Of a stretch of DNA of 18,386 nt, positions 7,396 to 15,043 are shown piece after piece. The stretch's first letter is position 1, and the number at the start of each line of letters is the position of its first letter. Below the pieces are notes generated by a model, which was not told the origin of the DNA, searched no databases, and worked only from the letters and a program-made list of their open reading frames with translations. The stretch is from Spartobacteria bacterium (GTDB lineage: Bacteria > Verrucomicrobiota > Verrucomicrobiia > Chthoniobacterales > Chthoniobacteraceae). The stretch spans positions 1 to 18,386 of the forward strand of contig JANXZI010000580.1 in the NCBI GenBank assembly GCA_025355595.1. Direction: 5' to 3'. The translations under genes and the position numbers were made by a program.

Positions 7396-8619
7396 ATGAC
7401 CAGCATTGATTGGGCGAAAGTCCGCTCCGACTTTCCAATTCTCGCACAGCAGGTGAACGGCAGGCCGTTGCTCTATCTCGACAATGCCGCCAGTTCGCAG
7501 AAACCGCGCGCCGTGATCGACGCGCTCGTGAAATATTACGAGCACGACAACGCGAATGTGCATCGCGGCCTGCATGAACTCAGTTCACGCGCGACAGATG
7601 CCTTCGAGGGTGCGCGCACCAAAGTCGCGCGCTATCTCGGCGCGGAGAGCGCGGAGGAGATCATCTTCACGCGCGGCACCACCGAGGGAATCAACCTCGT
7701 GGCAAACACCTGGGGCGTGGCAAATGTGAAGGCCGGCGATGTGATCCTCCTCACCGAGATGGAGCACCACAGCAACCTCGTCCCTTGGCAGCTCCTCGCG
7801 GAAAAAGTGGGCGCAAGGTTGCGCTTCATTCCCGTCGCCGACGATGGCTCGCTCGCGCTCGACAGGCTGGGCGAACTGCTCACGCCTGAGGTGAAGCTGT
7901 TCGCATTCGTGCAGGTCTCGAACTCGCTCGGCACGATCAATCCCGCCGCCGAACTCTGCCGTGCCGCGCGCGCCGTGGGTGCGGTGACGCTCGTGGATGG
8001 CGCGCAGTCCGCCGGGCACATGCCGGTGAATGTCCGCGAACTCGGCTGCGACTTTTACGCATTCTCCGGCCACAAGATCTGCGCGCCCACGGGCATCGGC
8101 GCGCTCTGGGGCCGTCGCGAGCTGCTGGAGAAAATGCCGCCGTGGCACGGGGGAGGGGAGATGATCGTGAGTGTGACCTACGAGCGCGCGACGTACAAAC
8201 AGCCGCCGCACAAATTCGAGGCCGGCACGCCAAACATCGCCGGTGCCGTGGGCCTCGGCGCGGCGATTGACTATCTCGAAGCGATCGGGCGGCAGAACAT
8301 TTTCGATCACGGCGCGGAGCTGACCGAGCGTGCGGTGAAGCACCTCGGGGAAATCCCCGGCATCCGCGTGCTCGGGCCGATGCATCGCGGCGCGCTCGCC
8401 GCCTTCCACGCCGAGTGGGCGCATCCGCACGACCTCACCACTTTCGCCAACGAGCACGGCCTCGCGCTGCGCGGCGGCCACCACTGCACGCAGCCGCTCA
8501 TGCGCAAGCTCAAGCTCCCCGGCACGACGCGAGCGAGCTTCTACTTTTACAACACCGCCGACGAGGTGGACCGCATGGCGGCCATCCTCCGCGACGCGCG
8601 CAAATTTTTTGACCGATGA
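7396..8619 (+). CDS. sufS: Cysteine desulfurase SufS (group II)
   Basis: SufS is a PLP enzyme that removes sulfur from cysteine as a protein-bound persulfide for Fe-S cluster assembly. The 407-residue product matches the family length. The PLP lysine is Lys227 in SGHKICAPTG; His124 of EMEHHSNLVPW stacks on PLP; the persulfide cysteine is Cys364 in RGGHHCTQPLM, the compact group II form, nearly the same numbering as in E. coli SufS. The ATG at 7396 (MTSIDWAKVRSDFPIL) fits the family N-terminus; the in-frame start at 7360 adds only 12 unlikely residues. The TGA at 8617-8619 overlaps the sufU ATG as ATGA. No sufB, sufC or sufD is next to it here, so the scaffold genes, if present, are elsewhere. 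Confidence 0.95.
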   Translation: MTSIDWAKVRSDFPILAQQVNGRPLLYLDNAASSQKPRAVIDALVKYYEHDNANVHRGLHELSSRATDAFEGARTKVARYLGAESAEEIIFTRGTTEGINLVANTWGVANVKAGDVILLTEMEHHSNLVPWQLLAEKVGARLRFIPVADDGSLALDRLGELLTPEVKLFAFVQVSNSLGTINPAAELCRAARAVGAVTLVDGAQSAGHMPVNVRELGCDFYAFSGHKICAPTGIGALWGRRELLEKMPPWHGGGEMIVSVTYERATYKQPPHKFEAGTPNIAGAVGLGAAIDYLEAIGRQNIFDHGAELTERAVKHLGEIPGIRVLGPMHRGALAAFHAEWAHPHDLTTFANEHGLALRGGHHCTQPLMRKLKLPGTTRASFYFYNTADEVDRMAAILRDARKFFDR

Positions 8620-9071
8620 ACACCGAACTCGAAGAACTTTACCAGCAGGTCATCCTCGACCACTCGAAGCGCCCGCGGAATTTCGGCGAACTGCCCGACG
8701 CGGTAAGCGTGCATGGCGACAATCCGTCGTGCGGAGACGAGATCGATTTGCACGTGAAGTTCCGCGCGGATGGCGGTGTCGAGGATCTGAAGTTTACCGG
8801 TACCGGCTGCGCGATCAGCCTGGCATCCGCATCGCTGATGACGATGAAGCTTAAGGGCAAGCCGCGCGCGGAAGCCGAGGAATTTCTCCGCGCCTTCCAC
8901 CAGCTCGTGACCTCGGACACTGCGCCGACGCAGAAGGGGCTCGGCGATCTCATTCTGCTTGGCGGCGTGAGAAAATTCCCGCAGCGGGTGAAGTGTGCGA
9001 TGCTCGCGTGGAGAGCATTCGAGCAGGCGCTGCACGAACCGGGCGCGACGGTGACGACGGAAGAAAGTTGA
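8616..9071 (+). CDS. sufU: SufU-type Fe-S assembly sulfur-acceptor protein
   Basis: The 151-residue protein belongs to the IscU/NifU N-terminal fold. It carries the three cysteines and the aspartate used for zinc or sulfur binding: NPSCGDEI (Cys39, Asp41), GTGCAISLASAS (Cys65) and RVKCAMLAW (Cys127). The region between the second and third cysteines has the extra residues that separate SufU from IscU. In Gram-positive bacteria SufU is a zinc protein that takes the persulfide from SufS and stimulates it; the same role is inferred here. It is translationally coupled to sufS through ATGA. The TGA at 9069-9071 lies within a TTGAG-rich repeat that begins the next intergenic gap. Confidence 0.93.
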   Translation: MNTELEELYQQVILDHSKRPRNFGELPDAVSVHGDNPSCGDEIDLHVKFRADGGVEDLKFTGTGCAISLASASLMTMKLKGKPRAEAEEFLRAFHQLVTSDTAPTQKGLGDLILLGGVRKFPQRVKCAMLAWRAFEQALHEPGATVTTEES

Positions 9072-9217
9072 GGGTTGAGACTTGAGAGTTGCGGCAGCGC
9101 TCGATACGCGACTATCTGCTCTCTGCTTGTGCGCGTGCATGCCCACCGAAAACTCCCGCGGCGCATGCAGTGCGCGGCACGCCTCTCCACTTTCAACTCT
9201 CAACTCCCAATGCAACT
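9064..9217. repeat. TTGAG-type inverted repeat pair bracketing the sufU/hypothetical gap, with inner hairpin
   Basis: The left copy (9064-9091) is built from units such as GTTGAGGGTTGAGACTTGAG and contains the sufU stop. The right copy (9191-9217) is TTTCAACTCTCAACTCCCAA followed by TGCAACT, the same motif family in opposite orientation, and it runs into the ATG at 9210. The exact shared core is TTGAGAGTTG. Between them GTGCGCGTGCATGC (9129-9142) and GCATGCAGTGCGCGGCAC (9163-9180) form a second, GC-rich inverted repeat. The architecture parallels the AT-rich repeat at 2967-3062. Confidence 0.75.
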
Positions 9218-9704
9218 TACCGACGAGCAGAAACAAAAGGTCTCCGCATGGATCTCGGACGGCGTGAAAATTTCCGCCATTCAGGACCGCCTCGCCGACG
9301 AATGCGCGCTGCGCATGACCTACATGGACGTACGGATGCTCGTGGATGATCTGAAGCTCGTCGTGAAAGATCCGCCCGCGCCGGTGGTGGAAAATGTGGA
9401 GCCGCCCGCACCCGAAGCTGCGGTGCCCGCACCCGCAGAGGTGCCGCCGCTCGTCTCGGATCCCGCAGATTCCGCAGCGAAGCCTGCGTCGAAGATTTCA
9501 CTCACCGTGGATCAGATCGCGCGGCCCGGCACGATCGTCAGCGGCAGCGTGACTTTCAGCGATGGCAAGTCGGCAGTGTGGTATCTCGATCAGTCGGGCC
9601 GCCTCGGCGTGACGCCCGGCGAACAGGGCTATCGGCCCCCGGAGGGCGACGTGGAGGAATTCCAGCTCATGCTCGACGGCGAACTGCAAAAGCTCGGCTA
9701 CTGA
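9210..9704 (+). CDS. Uncharacterised protein: helical N-terminus, Pro/Ala-rich linker, beta-rich C-terminus
   Basis: I do not recognise this 164-residue protein. Residues 1-52 (LTDEQKQKVSAWISDGVKIS and following) are helical and include SAIQDRLADECALRMTYMDVR, which has the look of a helix-turn-helix, as in small DNA-binding or resolvase-like heads. Residues 54-95 are a Pro/Ala/Glu-rich linker. Residues 96-164 look like a compact beta domain (PGTIVSGSVTFSDGKSAVWY, then LDQSGRLGVTP). There is no signal peptide or membrane helix. The ATG at 9210 is the last triplet of the preceding repeat; earlier in-frame starts would translate repeat sequence. It follows sufU on the same strand by 138 bases, and its TGA overlaps the convergent kinase gene by 7 bases. 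Confidence 0.72.
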   Translation: MQLTDEQKQKVSAWISDGVKISAIQDRLADECALRMTYMDVRMLVDDLKLVVKDPPAPVVENVEPPAPEAAVPAPAEVPPLVSDPADSAAKPASKISLTVDQIARPGTIVSGSVTFSDGKSAVWYLDQSGRLGVTPGEQGYRPPEGDVEEFQLMLDGELQKLGY

Positions 9705-10918
9705 GCTTTCGGCTGAGGCAAATTCTCCGCGGATGCGGGTGACGACGGCGCGGCGAGCATCCTCACGCGCTGGTCGCTGAGCGGGAGTTTCATCGAAAGC
9801 GAGAGACCCTTTCCGGCATCGTTCAGCAGCTCGATCTCGCCGCCGTGTTCGCGCACGATGCGGCGGACGATGAGCAGGCCGAGGCCACTGCCTGCGGCCT
9901 TCGTGGTGAAGTACGGCTCGAAGATTTTGCTCATCTCCGCCTCGGGGATGCCCCCGCCGGTGTCGGCAAAGGTGATGCTCACGAAGCGGTCGTCCATGTC
10001 CGTGCGGATGCGCAGGATGCCGCCGCTTTTCATCGCCTGGAACGCGTTGCGGATGACGTTGAAGAAGGCCTGCTTGATCTGCGTCCGGTCGAGGTTGAGC
10101 AGCGGAAGGTCGGAGCGCAGCTCGGTCTCGACGATGATGTTCCGATCCGTCGTCTCGGGGTTCAAAAAGCGCACGCTCTCCTCGACGAGATGATTCACAT
10201 TTTCGAGTCGGCGTTCGAGCCGGGCGGGGCGGATGGCGCCGAGGAACTGCCGGATGATCGTGTCGAGCCGTGCGATTTCCTCCTTCGCGACGTCCACACT
10301 TTTCACAAGATCCTTGCGCTGCGACTCGGGCAATTTTCGCAGCCGGCGCGCGAGGAGCTGGAGCTGGATGTTCAGCGAATTCAGCGGGTTTCCGATTTCG
10401 TGCGCGACTCCCGCGGCAAGCATCGTGAGCGCGTTGAGCCGTTCGCTTTGGATCGTCTCCTCGGTGCTCTTCCGGCTTTCGGTAATGTCGCGCAAAATCA
10501 CGGCGTAACCGATCAACTCCTGTGCGGATTTGCCGGATTTTTTTTCCGGCGACTTTTCCACGCGCAGCGGGGCGACGTAGAAATTGAGGTAGCGGTTTTG
10601 CGGATAGAAAACCTCCATGTCGCGGGAAACAGATTTTTCCGAGGTGGCGATCGCATTCCAGTCGAGCCCGCGAAGCTGCTCGGAGAGCGGACGCCCCATC
10701 GCGGCCTCGCGCTCAATGCCGAAAAATCCGCACGCGGTGCGGTTCAAATAAGTGATCGCGCCAGCGGGATCCGTGACGATGACACCCTCGTGCAGCGCGT
10801 CAAAAATCGTCTCGAAAAATCCTTTCTCATCGGCGAGCCGCACGACGTAGTCGCGGACTTCCTCGGGCCGGACGCGGCCGAGGCGTTCGAGGAGCTTGTC
10901 GAGGAAACCGGAGTTCAT
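9698..10918 (-). CDS. Soluble PAS-domain sensor histidine kinase (NtrB-like)
   Basis: The 406-residue kinase lacks membrane segments, so it senses a cytoplasmic signal. Residues 34-150 form a PAS domain (ETIFDALHEGVIVTD, FYVAPLRV, IGYAVILRDITESRK). The phosphoacceptor helix holds His173 in GVAHEIGNPLNSLNIQL, the class that includes NtrB and other partners of sigma-54 activators. The ATPase domain has the N-box NVIRNAFQAM (287-296), the G1 box DTGGGIP (319-325), FEPYFTTK (333-340) and GSGLGL (343-348). The tail is Pro/Ser-rich. The ATG at 10918 (MNSGFLDKLLERLG) is preferred; a start at 11008 would add 30 residues unlike the family. No response regulator lies beside it. It follows the proteasomal ATPase gene by 119 bases on the same strand and could share its transcript. 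Confidence 0.92.
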   Translation of the reverse strand: MNSGFLDKLLERLGRVRPEEVRDYVVRLADEKGFFETIFDALHEGVIVTDPAGAITYLNRTACGFFGIEREAAMGRPLSEQLRGLDWNAIATSEKSVSRDMEVFYPQNRYLNFYVAPLRVEKSPEKKSGKSAQELIGYAVILRDITESRKSTEETIQSERLNALTMLAAGVAHEIGNPLNSLNIQLQLLARRLRKLPESQRKDLVKSVDVAKEEIARLDTIIRQFLGAIRPARLERRLENVNHLVEESVRFLNPETTDRNIIVETELRSDLPLLNLDRTQIKQAFFNVIRNAFQAMKSGGILRIRTDMDDRFVSITFADTGGGIPEAEMSKIFEPYFTTKAAGSGLGLLIVRRIVREHGGEIELLNDAGKGLSLSMKLPLSDQRVRMLAAPSSPASAENLPQPKAQ

Positions 10919-10921
10919 GCA

Positions 10922-10936
10922 GTGGTGTGATACCAC
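10922..10936 (-). promoter_or_regulatory. Small dyad immediately before the histidine kinase start
   Basis: On the minus strand GTGGT, five bases, then ACCAC form a perfect 5-bp stem ending three bases before the ATG at 10918. It occupies the ribosome-binding position, and no Shine-Dalgarno is visible. It could be an operator or translation-limiting hairpin; a dyad this short can also be chance. Confidence 0.25.
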
Positions 10937-11037
10937 GTCGCGCGTACAAGATAAGCCGTAATTCCGCGAACGAGAACGACCGCACGGGCAGAGTGCCTGA
11001 TGGGTCACGCCGGGAGGTAACCATGCCGCGACGATGG

Positions 11038-12747
11038 CTAGACGATCGGCGATGGCGTCCTGCCCGCGGCATCGCCGCCGGGGCGGAAGGGCGAGACTTT
11101 CACCACATTTTCCGCGTCGTGATCGATCAGGTGCAGCCAGTCTTCGGTGATGTCCGTGGGCGGGAAAATGTCGTTCTCGCCGTATTCCGCTTCGAGCGAG
11201 ATGAGCAGGTCGCTCTCGCTGATGCCCTCGTCCTTGCCGGTCGCGAGGGCGCGCTTGATGGCGAGCGCCTTGGCGCGTTCGACGATGCTCGCGATGATCG
11301 CGCCGCTGACGAGGTCGCCGCGGTAAAGGATTTCCCGGCGCCCGCTGCGGAGCGTGATGCTGAGGAAGCGGTTTTCCTCGCGGTGCGCGAACTGCGCCTC
11401 GATCACGCGATCCACAAGGTGTGCAACGACTGCGTCCGCACCGCCCTTCGCTGCGATGAGCGCGGGATCGTATGGGAGATTCGGTGTGAGATAGATTCGG
11501 TAAATCTCCTGCGCGCCAGTGCGCGTCGGGCGGTTGACTTTGATTTTCCGGTCAATGCGCCCCGGCCGCAGGATCGCGGGATCAATCAAGTCGGCGCGGT
11601 TGCTCGCGATGATGATCACCGCGTCGTTCAGGGATTCGAGACCGTCCATCTCCGTGCAAAACATCGGCACCAGCGTGCTGAGGATGCTGTTGAATCGCCC
11701 GGCGCGGCGCGTACCGAGGATGCTCTCCGCCTCGTCAATGAACACAAATGGCAGGTAGCCCTCGCGGCGCTTCTCGCGCGCGGTGGCGAAGATTTCGCGC
11801 ACGATGCGTTCGCTTTCTCCGACCCACATGTTGAGGATTTCCGGCCCCTTGATGTGCATGAAAAACTCGCGCATCTCCTTCCCGGTCTGCGCGCGGAGTT
11901 GCTGTGTGAGATTCCACGCCGTCGCCTTTCCGATGAGCGTCTTGCCGCATCCCGGCGGGCCGTAAAGCAGGAAGCCCTTCGGCGTCGCGTGCTGAAATTT
12001 TGCGTAAAGGTCCGGGTGCAGCAGCGGCCCCTCGATGGCCTCGCGGATCGCGGTGATGGCCTCGTGCTGCCCGCCGACTTTTTCCCACGGCAGCTCGGGC
12101 ACCGTGTCGAGGTAGTATTCGTTACTCTTGGTGCGCGCGAGCACCTCGAGGGCGACGCGGAAATTTGCATCAGCGCGCACGTCGTCGCCGGGCTTCAGCT
12201 TTTCCTTCGCGAGCAGTTCGCTGCGGAAAAGGATGGTGCCCTGCTGCCCCGCCTCGCCGCCCACGCGGATGCGATCATTGCCGAGCAGCTCCGCGATTTT
12301 CACCACCGGCCCCGCGCGGTCGTAGCCGAGATCGCCCACTACGACATACGCCTCGTTCACCAGCACGCGAGTGCCGCGGCGGAACGCGCGCAGATCAAGC
12401 CGCGGATCCACGTTGCAGTAAAATTCCGATCCGCCCACGACGATCTGCGCGAGCATCGCGGGCCTCCCCTCGTCGAACTTCGGATATGCTGTCACAAACG
12501 TCCCGATGCGATTCGCAGGCTGAGTCACCTTTTGCAGCGCGGCCTCCATCTTCTCGATCGTCTCCTGCGCCTCAAACATGATCTCCTGGCGCTCCGCCAC
12601 CTCCGCACGGATTTCCAGCAGCCGCGTGCGCATCGCGTCGCCCGGCGGGAGTTGCGCGATCAGATGCTCAATGCGTTCAAGCAAACTGCGCGGCTCCTGT
12701 GGCGACGAAGCTCCCCCCTCATTCGCCGGAGAAAAATGGTCGTCCAT
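11038..12747 (-). CDS. Proteasome-type AAA ATPase (ARC/Mpa family)
   Basis: This 569-residue ATPase matches the actinobacterial Mpa/ARC unfoldase that feeds pupylated proteins to the 20S proteasome. In order: a coiled coil (about 20-76), tandem OB folds (about 80-200: AQIVVGGSEFYCNVDP, VLVNEAYVVVGD, GEAGQQGTILFRSELL), then the AAA domain with Walker A GPPGCGKT (263-270), pore loop NMWVGES (306-312, Trp where Mpa usually has Tyr or Phe), Walker B FVFIDEAES (334-342), sensor Asn383 and arginine finger RPGRIDR (394-400). The segment EVLARTKSNEYYLD and the VPELPWEKVGGQ entry are ARC-like. The C-terminus ends TPSPIV, lacking the GQYL/HbYX tail that docks Mpa on the proteasome. No pup, dop, pafA or prcBA is present here. 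The ATG at 12747 is the first in frame; a weak TTGCGC/TATCTT pair lies upstream (12785-12758). Confidence 0.9.
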   Translation of the reverse strand: MDDHFSPANEGGASSPQEPRSLLERIEHLIAQLPPGDAMRTRLLEIRAEVAERQEIMFEAQETIEKMEAALQKVTQPANRIGTFVTAYPKFDEGRPAMLAQIVVGGSEFYCNVDPRLDLRAFRRGTRVLVNEAYVVVGDLGYDRAGPVVKIAELLGNDRIRVGGEAGQQGTILFRSELLAKEKLKPGDDVRADANFRVALEVLARTKSNEYYLDTVPELPWEKVGGQHEAITAIREAIEGPLLHPDLYAKFQHATPKGFLLYGPPGCGKTLIGKATAWNLTQQLRAQTGKEMREFFMHIKGPEILNMWVGESERIVREIFATAREKRREGYLPFVFIDEAESILGTRRAGRFNSILSTLVPMFCTEMDGLESLNDAVIIIASNRADLIDPAILRPGRIDRKIKVNRPTRTGAQEIYRIYLTPNLPYDPALIAAKGGADAVVAHLVDRVIEAQFAHREENRFLSITLRSGRREILYRGDLVSGAIIASIVERAKALAIKRALATGKDEGISESDLLISLEAEYGENDIFPPTDITEDWLHLIDHDAENVVKVSPFRPGGDAAGRTPSPIV

Positions 12748-12936
12748 CGTTTGACCAAAGATACATCATCGTGCCCGACGCGCAACGCGGTGATCTGGTG
12801 AGCGCTCGATGTTTTGGGAAAACTTCGGGAACTCATTCCGCATTCAAATTTTGAGCCCCGCCTCCAGTCCCTCGTCACTTTGTGCTGTTGTTGCTGGATT
12901 GTATTTCTCTCCGGCAAAGCGCAGCCTCTCGCGCGT

Positions 12937-15012
12937 ATGAAGCTTCCCCTCCGATTCATCCGTCTCGCAATCCTCGCTATCACGGCTCTTGCGCCCGTGC
13001 TTCGCACGCCACTCTGCGCAGAAGAAAAGCCGGCAGCGGTCGTCCAGCAGAAAAAGCCCACCCCGGGGGAGGAAAAGCAGTTGGACGAAGCCCGCGCCGC
13101 CAGCACGGAGGGGGACAGGCTTTTTGCACAGGAGAAATATGGGGAGGCGGAGCAGAAGAGCCGCGCGGCGTTTGCGATTCTGCAGCGCGTGCTCGGTGCC
13201 GAGCATCCTGAGACGCTGACGAGCCGGAGCCATCTGGCCAATGCACGGCAAAAGCAGGGCCAACATGCCGAGGCCGAGCAGGAGCATCGCGCGGTTCTGG
13301 CAATCCGTCAGCGTGTGCTTGGCGCGGAGCACGCCGACACGCTGACGAGCCGGAATAATCTGGCCGCTGTGTTGCAAGACCAGGGCAAGCACGCCGAGTC
13401 GGAGCAGGAGCATCGCGCGGTGCTGGCGATTCAGGAGCGCGTGCTGGGCGCAGAGCATCCCGATGTGTTTCGGAGTTGCTACAATCTGGCGCTTTGCCTG
13501 GAGAGGCAGGACAGAAAGCCGGAGGCGCTGGAGTTTGCCCGGCGCGCACTGCTCGGAAGGGAGAAGATATTTGGCAAGGATCACGCCCTCACGCTGCGTG
13601 CGCAACGCGAGGTGAACGATCTTTCCGCCGTGGCGGCGAAGCCGAATGTGCTCTTCATCGCGGTGGATGACATGAACAACGACCTCGGGTGCTACGGGCA
13701 TCCGATGGTGAAGTCGCCGAACATTGACCGGCTCGCGGCGATGGGCACGCGCTTCGACCGCGCGTATTGCCAGTTCCCGCTGTGCTCGCCGAGCCGCTCG
13801 TCCATCATGACGGGGCTGCGGCCCGACACGACGCGCGTGTTCGATTTGCAGTATCATTTTCGCAAAGGAATGCCGGACGTGGTGACGCTGCCGCAAATGT
13901 TCTCGAAGGCCGGCTACTTCGCGGCGCGCGTGGGGAAAATCTACCACTACGGAAATCCGGGCGACATCGGCACGAGCGGGCTGGACGATCCGGCGTCGTG
14001 GATGGAGTTCGTGAATCCCGCGGGCCGCGACAAGACCACGCTGGAGGCGGATGTGATCAACTACTCGGGGAAGGGTGGGCTCGGTAGCGCGATGGCATTT
14101 CTGAGCGACAAGGACGGGAGGGACGAGGAGCATACGGATGGCAAGGTGGCGAACGAGGCGATCAAGCTCCTCGAAAAACACCAGGGCGCGCCGTTCTTCC
14201 TCGCGGTGGGATTCTACAAGCCGCACACGCCCTACATCGCGCCGAAGAAATATTTTGATCTGTATCCGCTGGAGAAAATCACCTTGCCCGTCATCGCGAC
14301 GGATTTTCAAAAGACCGCGCTGGAACCCGCGCTCGCGTCCACGAAGCCGTGGCCCTACAAAGGCGTGACGCCCGACCAGGCGCGCGAATGCAAGCAGGCG
14401 TACTACGCGGCGATTTCATTCGTGGACGCGCAGATCGGCCGCGTGCTCGACGCGGTGGATCGGCTGAAGCTGCGCGATAACACGATCATCGTCTTCTGGA
14501 GCGACCACGGCTATCACCTCGGCGAGCACGGCCTGTGGATGAAGCAGAGTTGCTACGAGGAATCCGCGCGCGTGCCGATGATCATCGCCGCACCGGGACA
14601 AAAATCGAAGGGCACCCCGAGCGCCCGCACTGTCGAGCTGCTCGACATGTATCCCACGCTCGCCGATCTCGCCGGGCTCACTCCGCCAAAGAATCTCGAA
14701 GGCGCAAGTCTCCGGCCATTGCTCGATGATCCCGCGGCGGTGTGGAAGCGTGCGGCTTACACGCAGGTGCAGCGCGGAGGAGTCCCCGGCCACAGCGTCC
14801 GCACCGAGCACTGGCGCTACACCGAGTGGGGCGGCGGCGGAAAAGGTGCCGAGCTTTACGACCACGAATCCGACCCGCAGGAAGTGACCAACCTCGCGAA
14901 CGATCCGAAACACGCGGCCACGGTCGCGGAGATGAAGGCGCTCGTGAAAAAAGCGCACCCGGTTCCCGTCGAGGGCGGCAAGGGTGATGGCGGGAAGAAA
15001 AAGAACAAGTGA
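12937..15012 (+). CDS. Secreted sulfatase with an N-terminal TPR array (TPR-sulfatase fusion)
   Basis: The 691-residue product starts with a Sec signal (RFIRLAILAITALAPVL, residues 6-22) cleaved near LCA-EE (28). Residues 68-228 are four 42-residue TPR units of the kinesin-light-chain/NPHP3 kind (EHRAVLAIRQRVLGAEH). Right after comes a complete type I sulfatase (234-691), closest to iduronate-2-sulfatase: Asp244/Asp245 in AVDDMNND, the formylglycine motif CSPSR (Cys283-Arg287), KIYHYG (334-339), YKPHTPY (427-433), and SDHGYHLGEHGLW (522-534). It would hydrolyse sulfate esters, probably of polysaccharides, outside the cytoplasm, after Cys283 is oxidised to formylglycine by an enzyme not encoded here. 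The C-terminus is Lys/Gly-rich. The ATG at 12937 begins the signal peptide; an in-frame start at 12814 was rejected because it would put 41 residues before the signal. The next sulfatase follows 31 bases later. Confidence 0.93.
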   Translation: MKLPLRFIRLAILAITALAPVLRTPLCAEEKPAAVVQQKKPTPGEEKQLDEARAASTEGDRLFAQEKYGEAEQKSRAAFAILQRVLGAEHPETLTSRSHLANARQKQGQHAEAEQEHRAVLAIRQRVLGAEHADTLTSRNNLAAVLQDQGKHAESEQEHRAVLAIQERVLGAEHPDVFRSCYNLALCLERQDRKPEALEFARRALLGREKIFGKDHALTLRAQREVNDLSAVAAKPNVLFIAVDDMNNDLGCYGHPMVKSPNIDRLAAMGTRFDRAYCQFPLCSPSRSSIMTGLRPDTTRVFDLQYHFRKGMPDVVTLPQMFSKAGYFAARVGKIYHYGNPGDIGTSGLDDPASWMEFVNPAGRDKTTLEADVINYSGKGGLGSAMAFLSDKDGRDEEHTDGKVANEAIKLLEKHQGAPFFLAVGFYKPHTPYIAPKKYFDLYPLEKITLPVIATDFQKTALEPALASTKPWPYKGVTPDQARECKQAYYAAISFVDAQIGRVLDAVDRLKLRDNTIIVFWSDHGYHLGEHGLWMKQSCYEESARVPMIIAAPGQKSKGTPSARTVELLDMYPTLADLAGLTPPKNLEGASLRPLLDDPAAVWKRAAYTQVQRGGVPGHSVRTEHWRYTEWGGGGKGAELYDHESDPQEVTNLANDPKHAATVAEMKALVKKAHPVPVEGGKGDGGKKKNK
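13138..13620 (+). repeat. 126-base tandem repeat encoding four TPR units
   Basis: Units begin at 13138, 13264, 13390 and 13516, exactly 126 bases (42 codons) apart. Units 1 to 3 are similar at DNA level, sharing strings such as GAGCAGGAGCATCGCGCGGT (units 2 and 3) and the LGAEH codons; unit 4 is diverged and partial. The spacing and DNA similarity suggest duplication or recombination among TPR genes. Confidence 0.88.
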
Positions 15013-15043
15013 TCGAACTCACAGACACGCGCACTTTTCCAAT

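Noticed and set aside
6541..7575. 344-residue version of the superoxide dismutase
   Set aside because: The extra 108 N-terminal residues overlap sufS antisense and precede a good Tat signal that starts at the ATG at 7251.
10927..12801. 624-codon open frame on the plus strand
   Set aside because: Antisense to the ARC-type ATPase, which shows Walker A, Walker B and OB-fold motifs.
13138..13620. Regularly spaced repeat units as a possible CRISPR array
   Set aside because: The unit is 126 bases, in frame and encodes TPR helices; there are no short identical repeats with unique spacers.
12844..14310. 488-codon open frame on the minus strand
   Set aside because: Shadow of the TPR-sulfatase; its apparent Leu/Arg-rich repeats simply mirror the TPR array in antisense.
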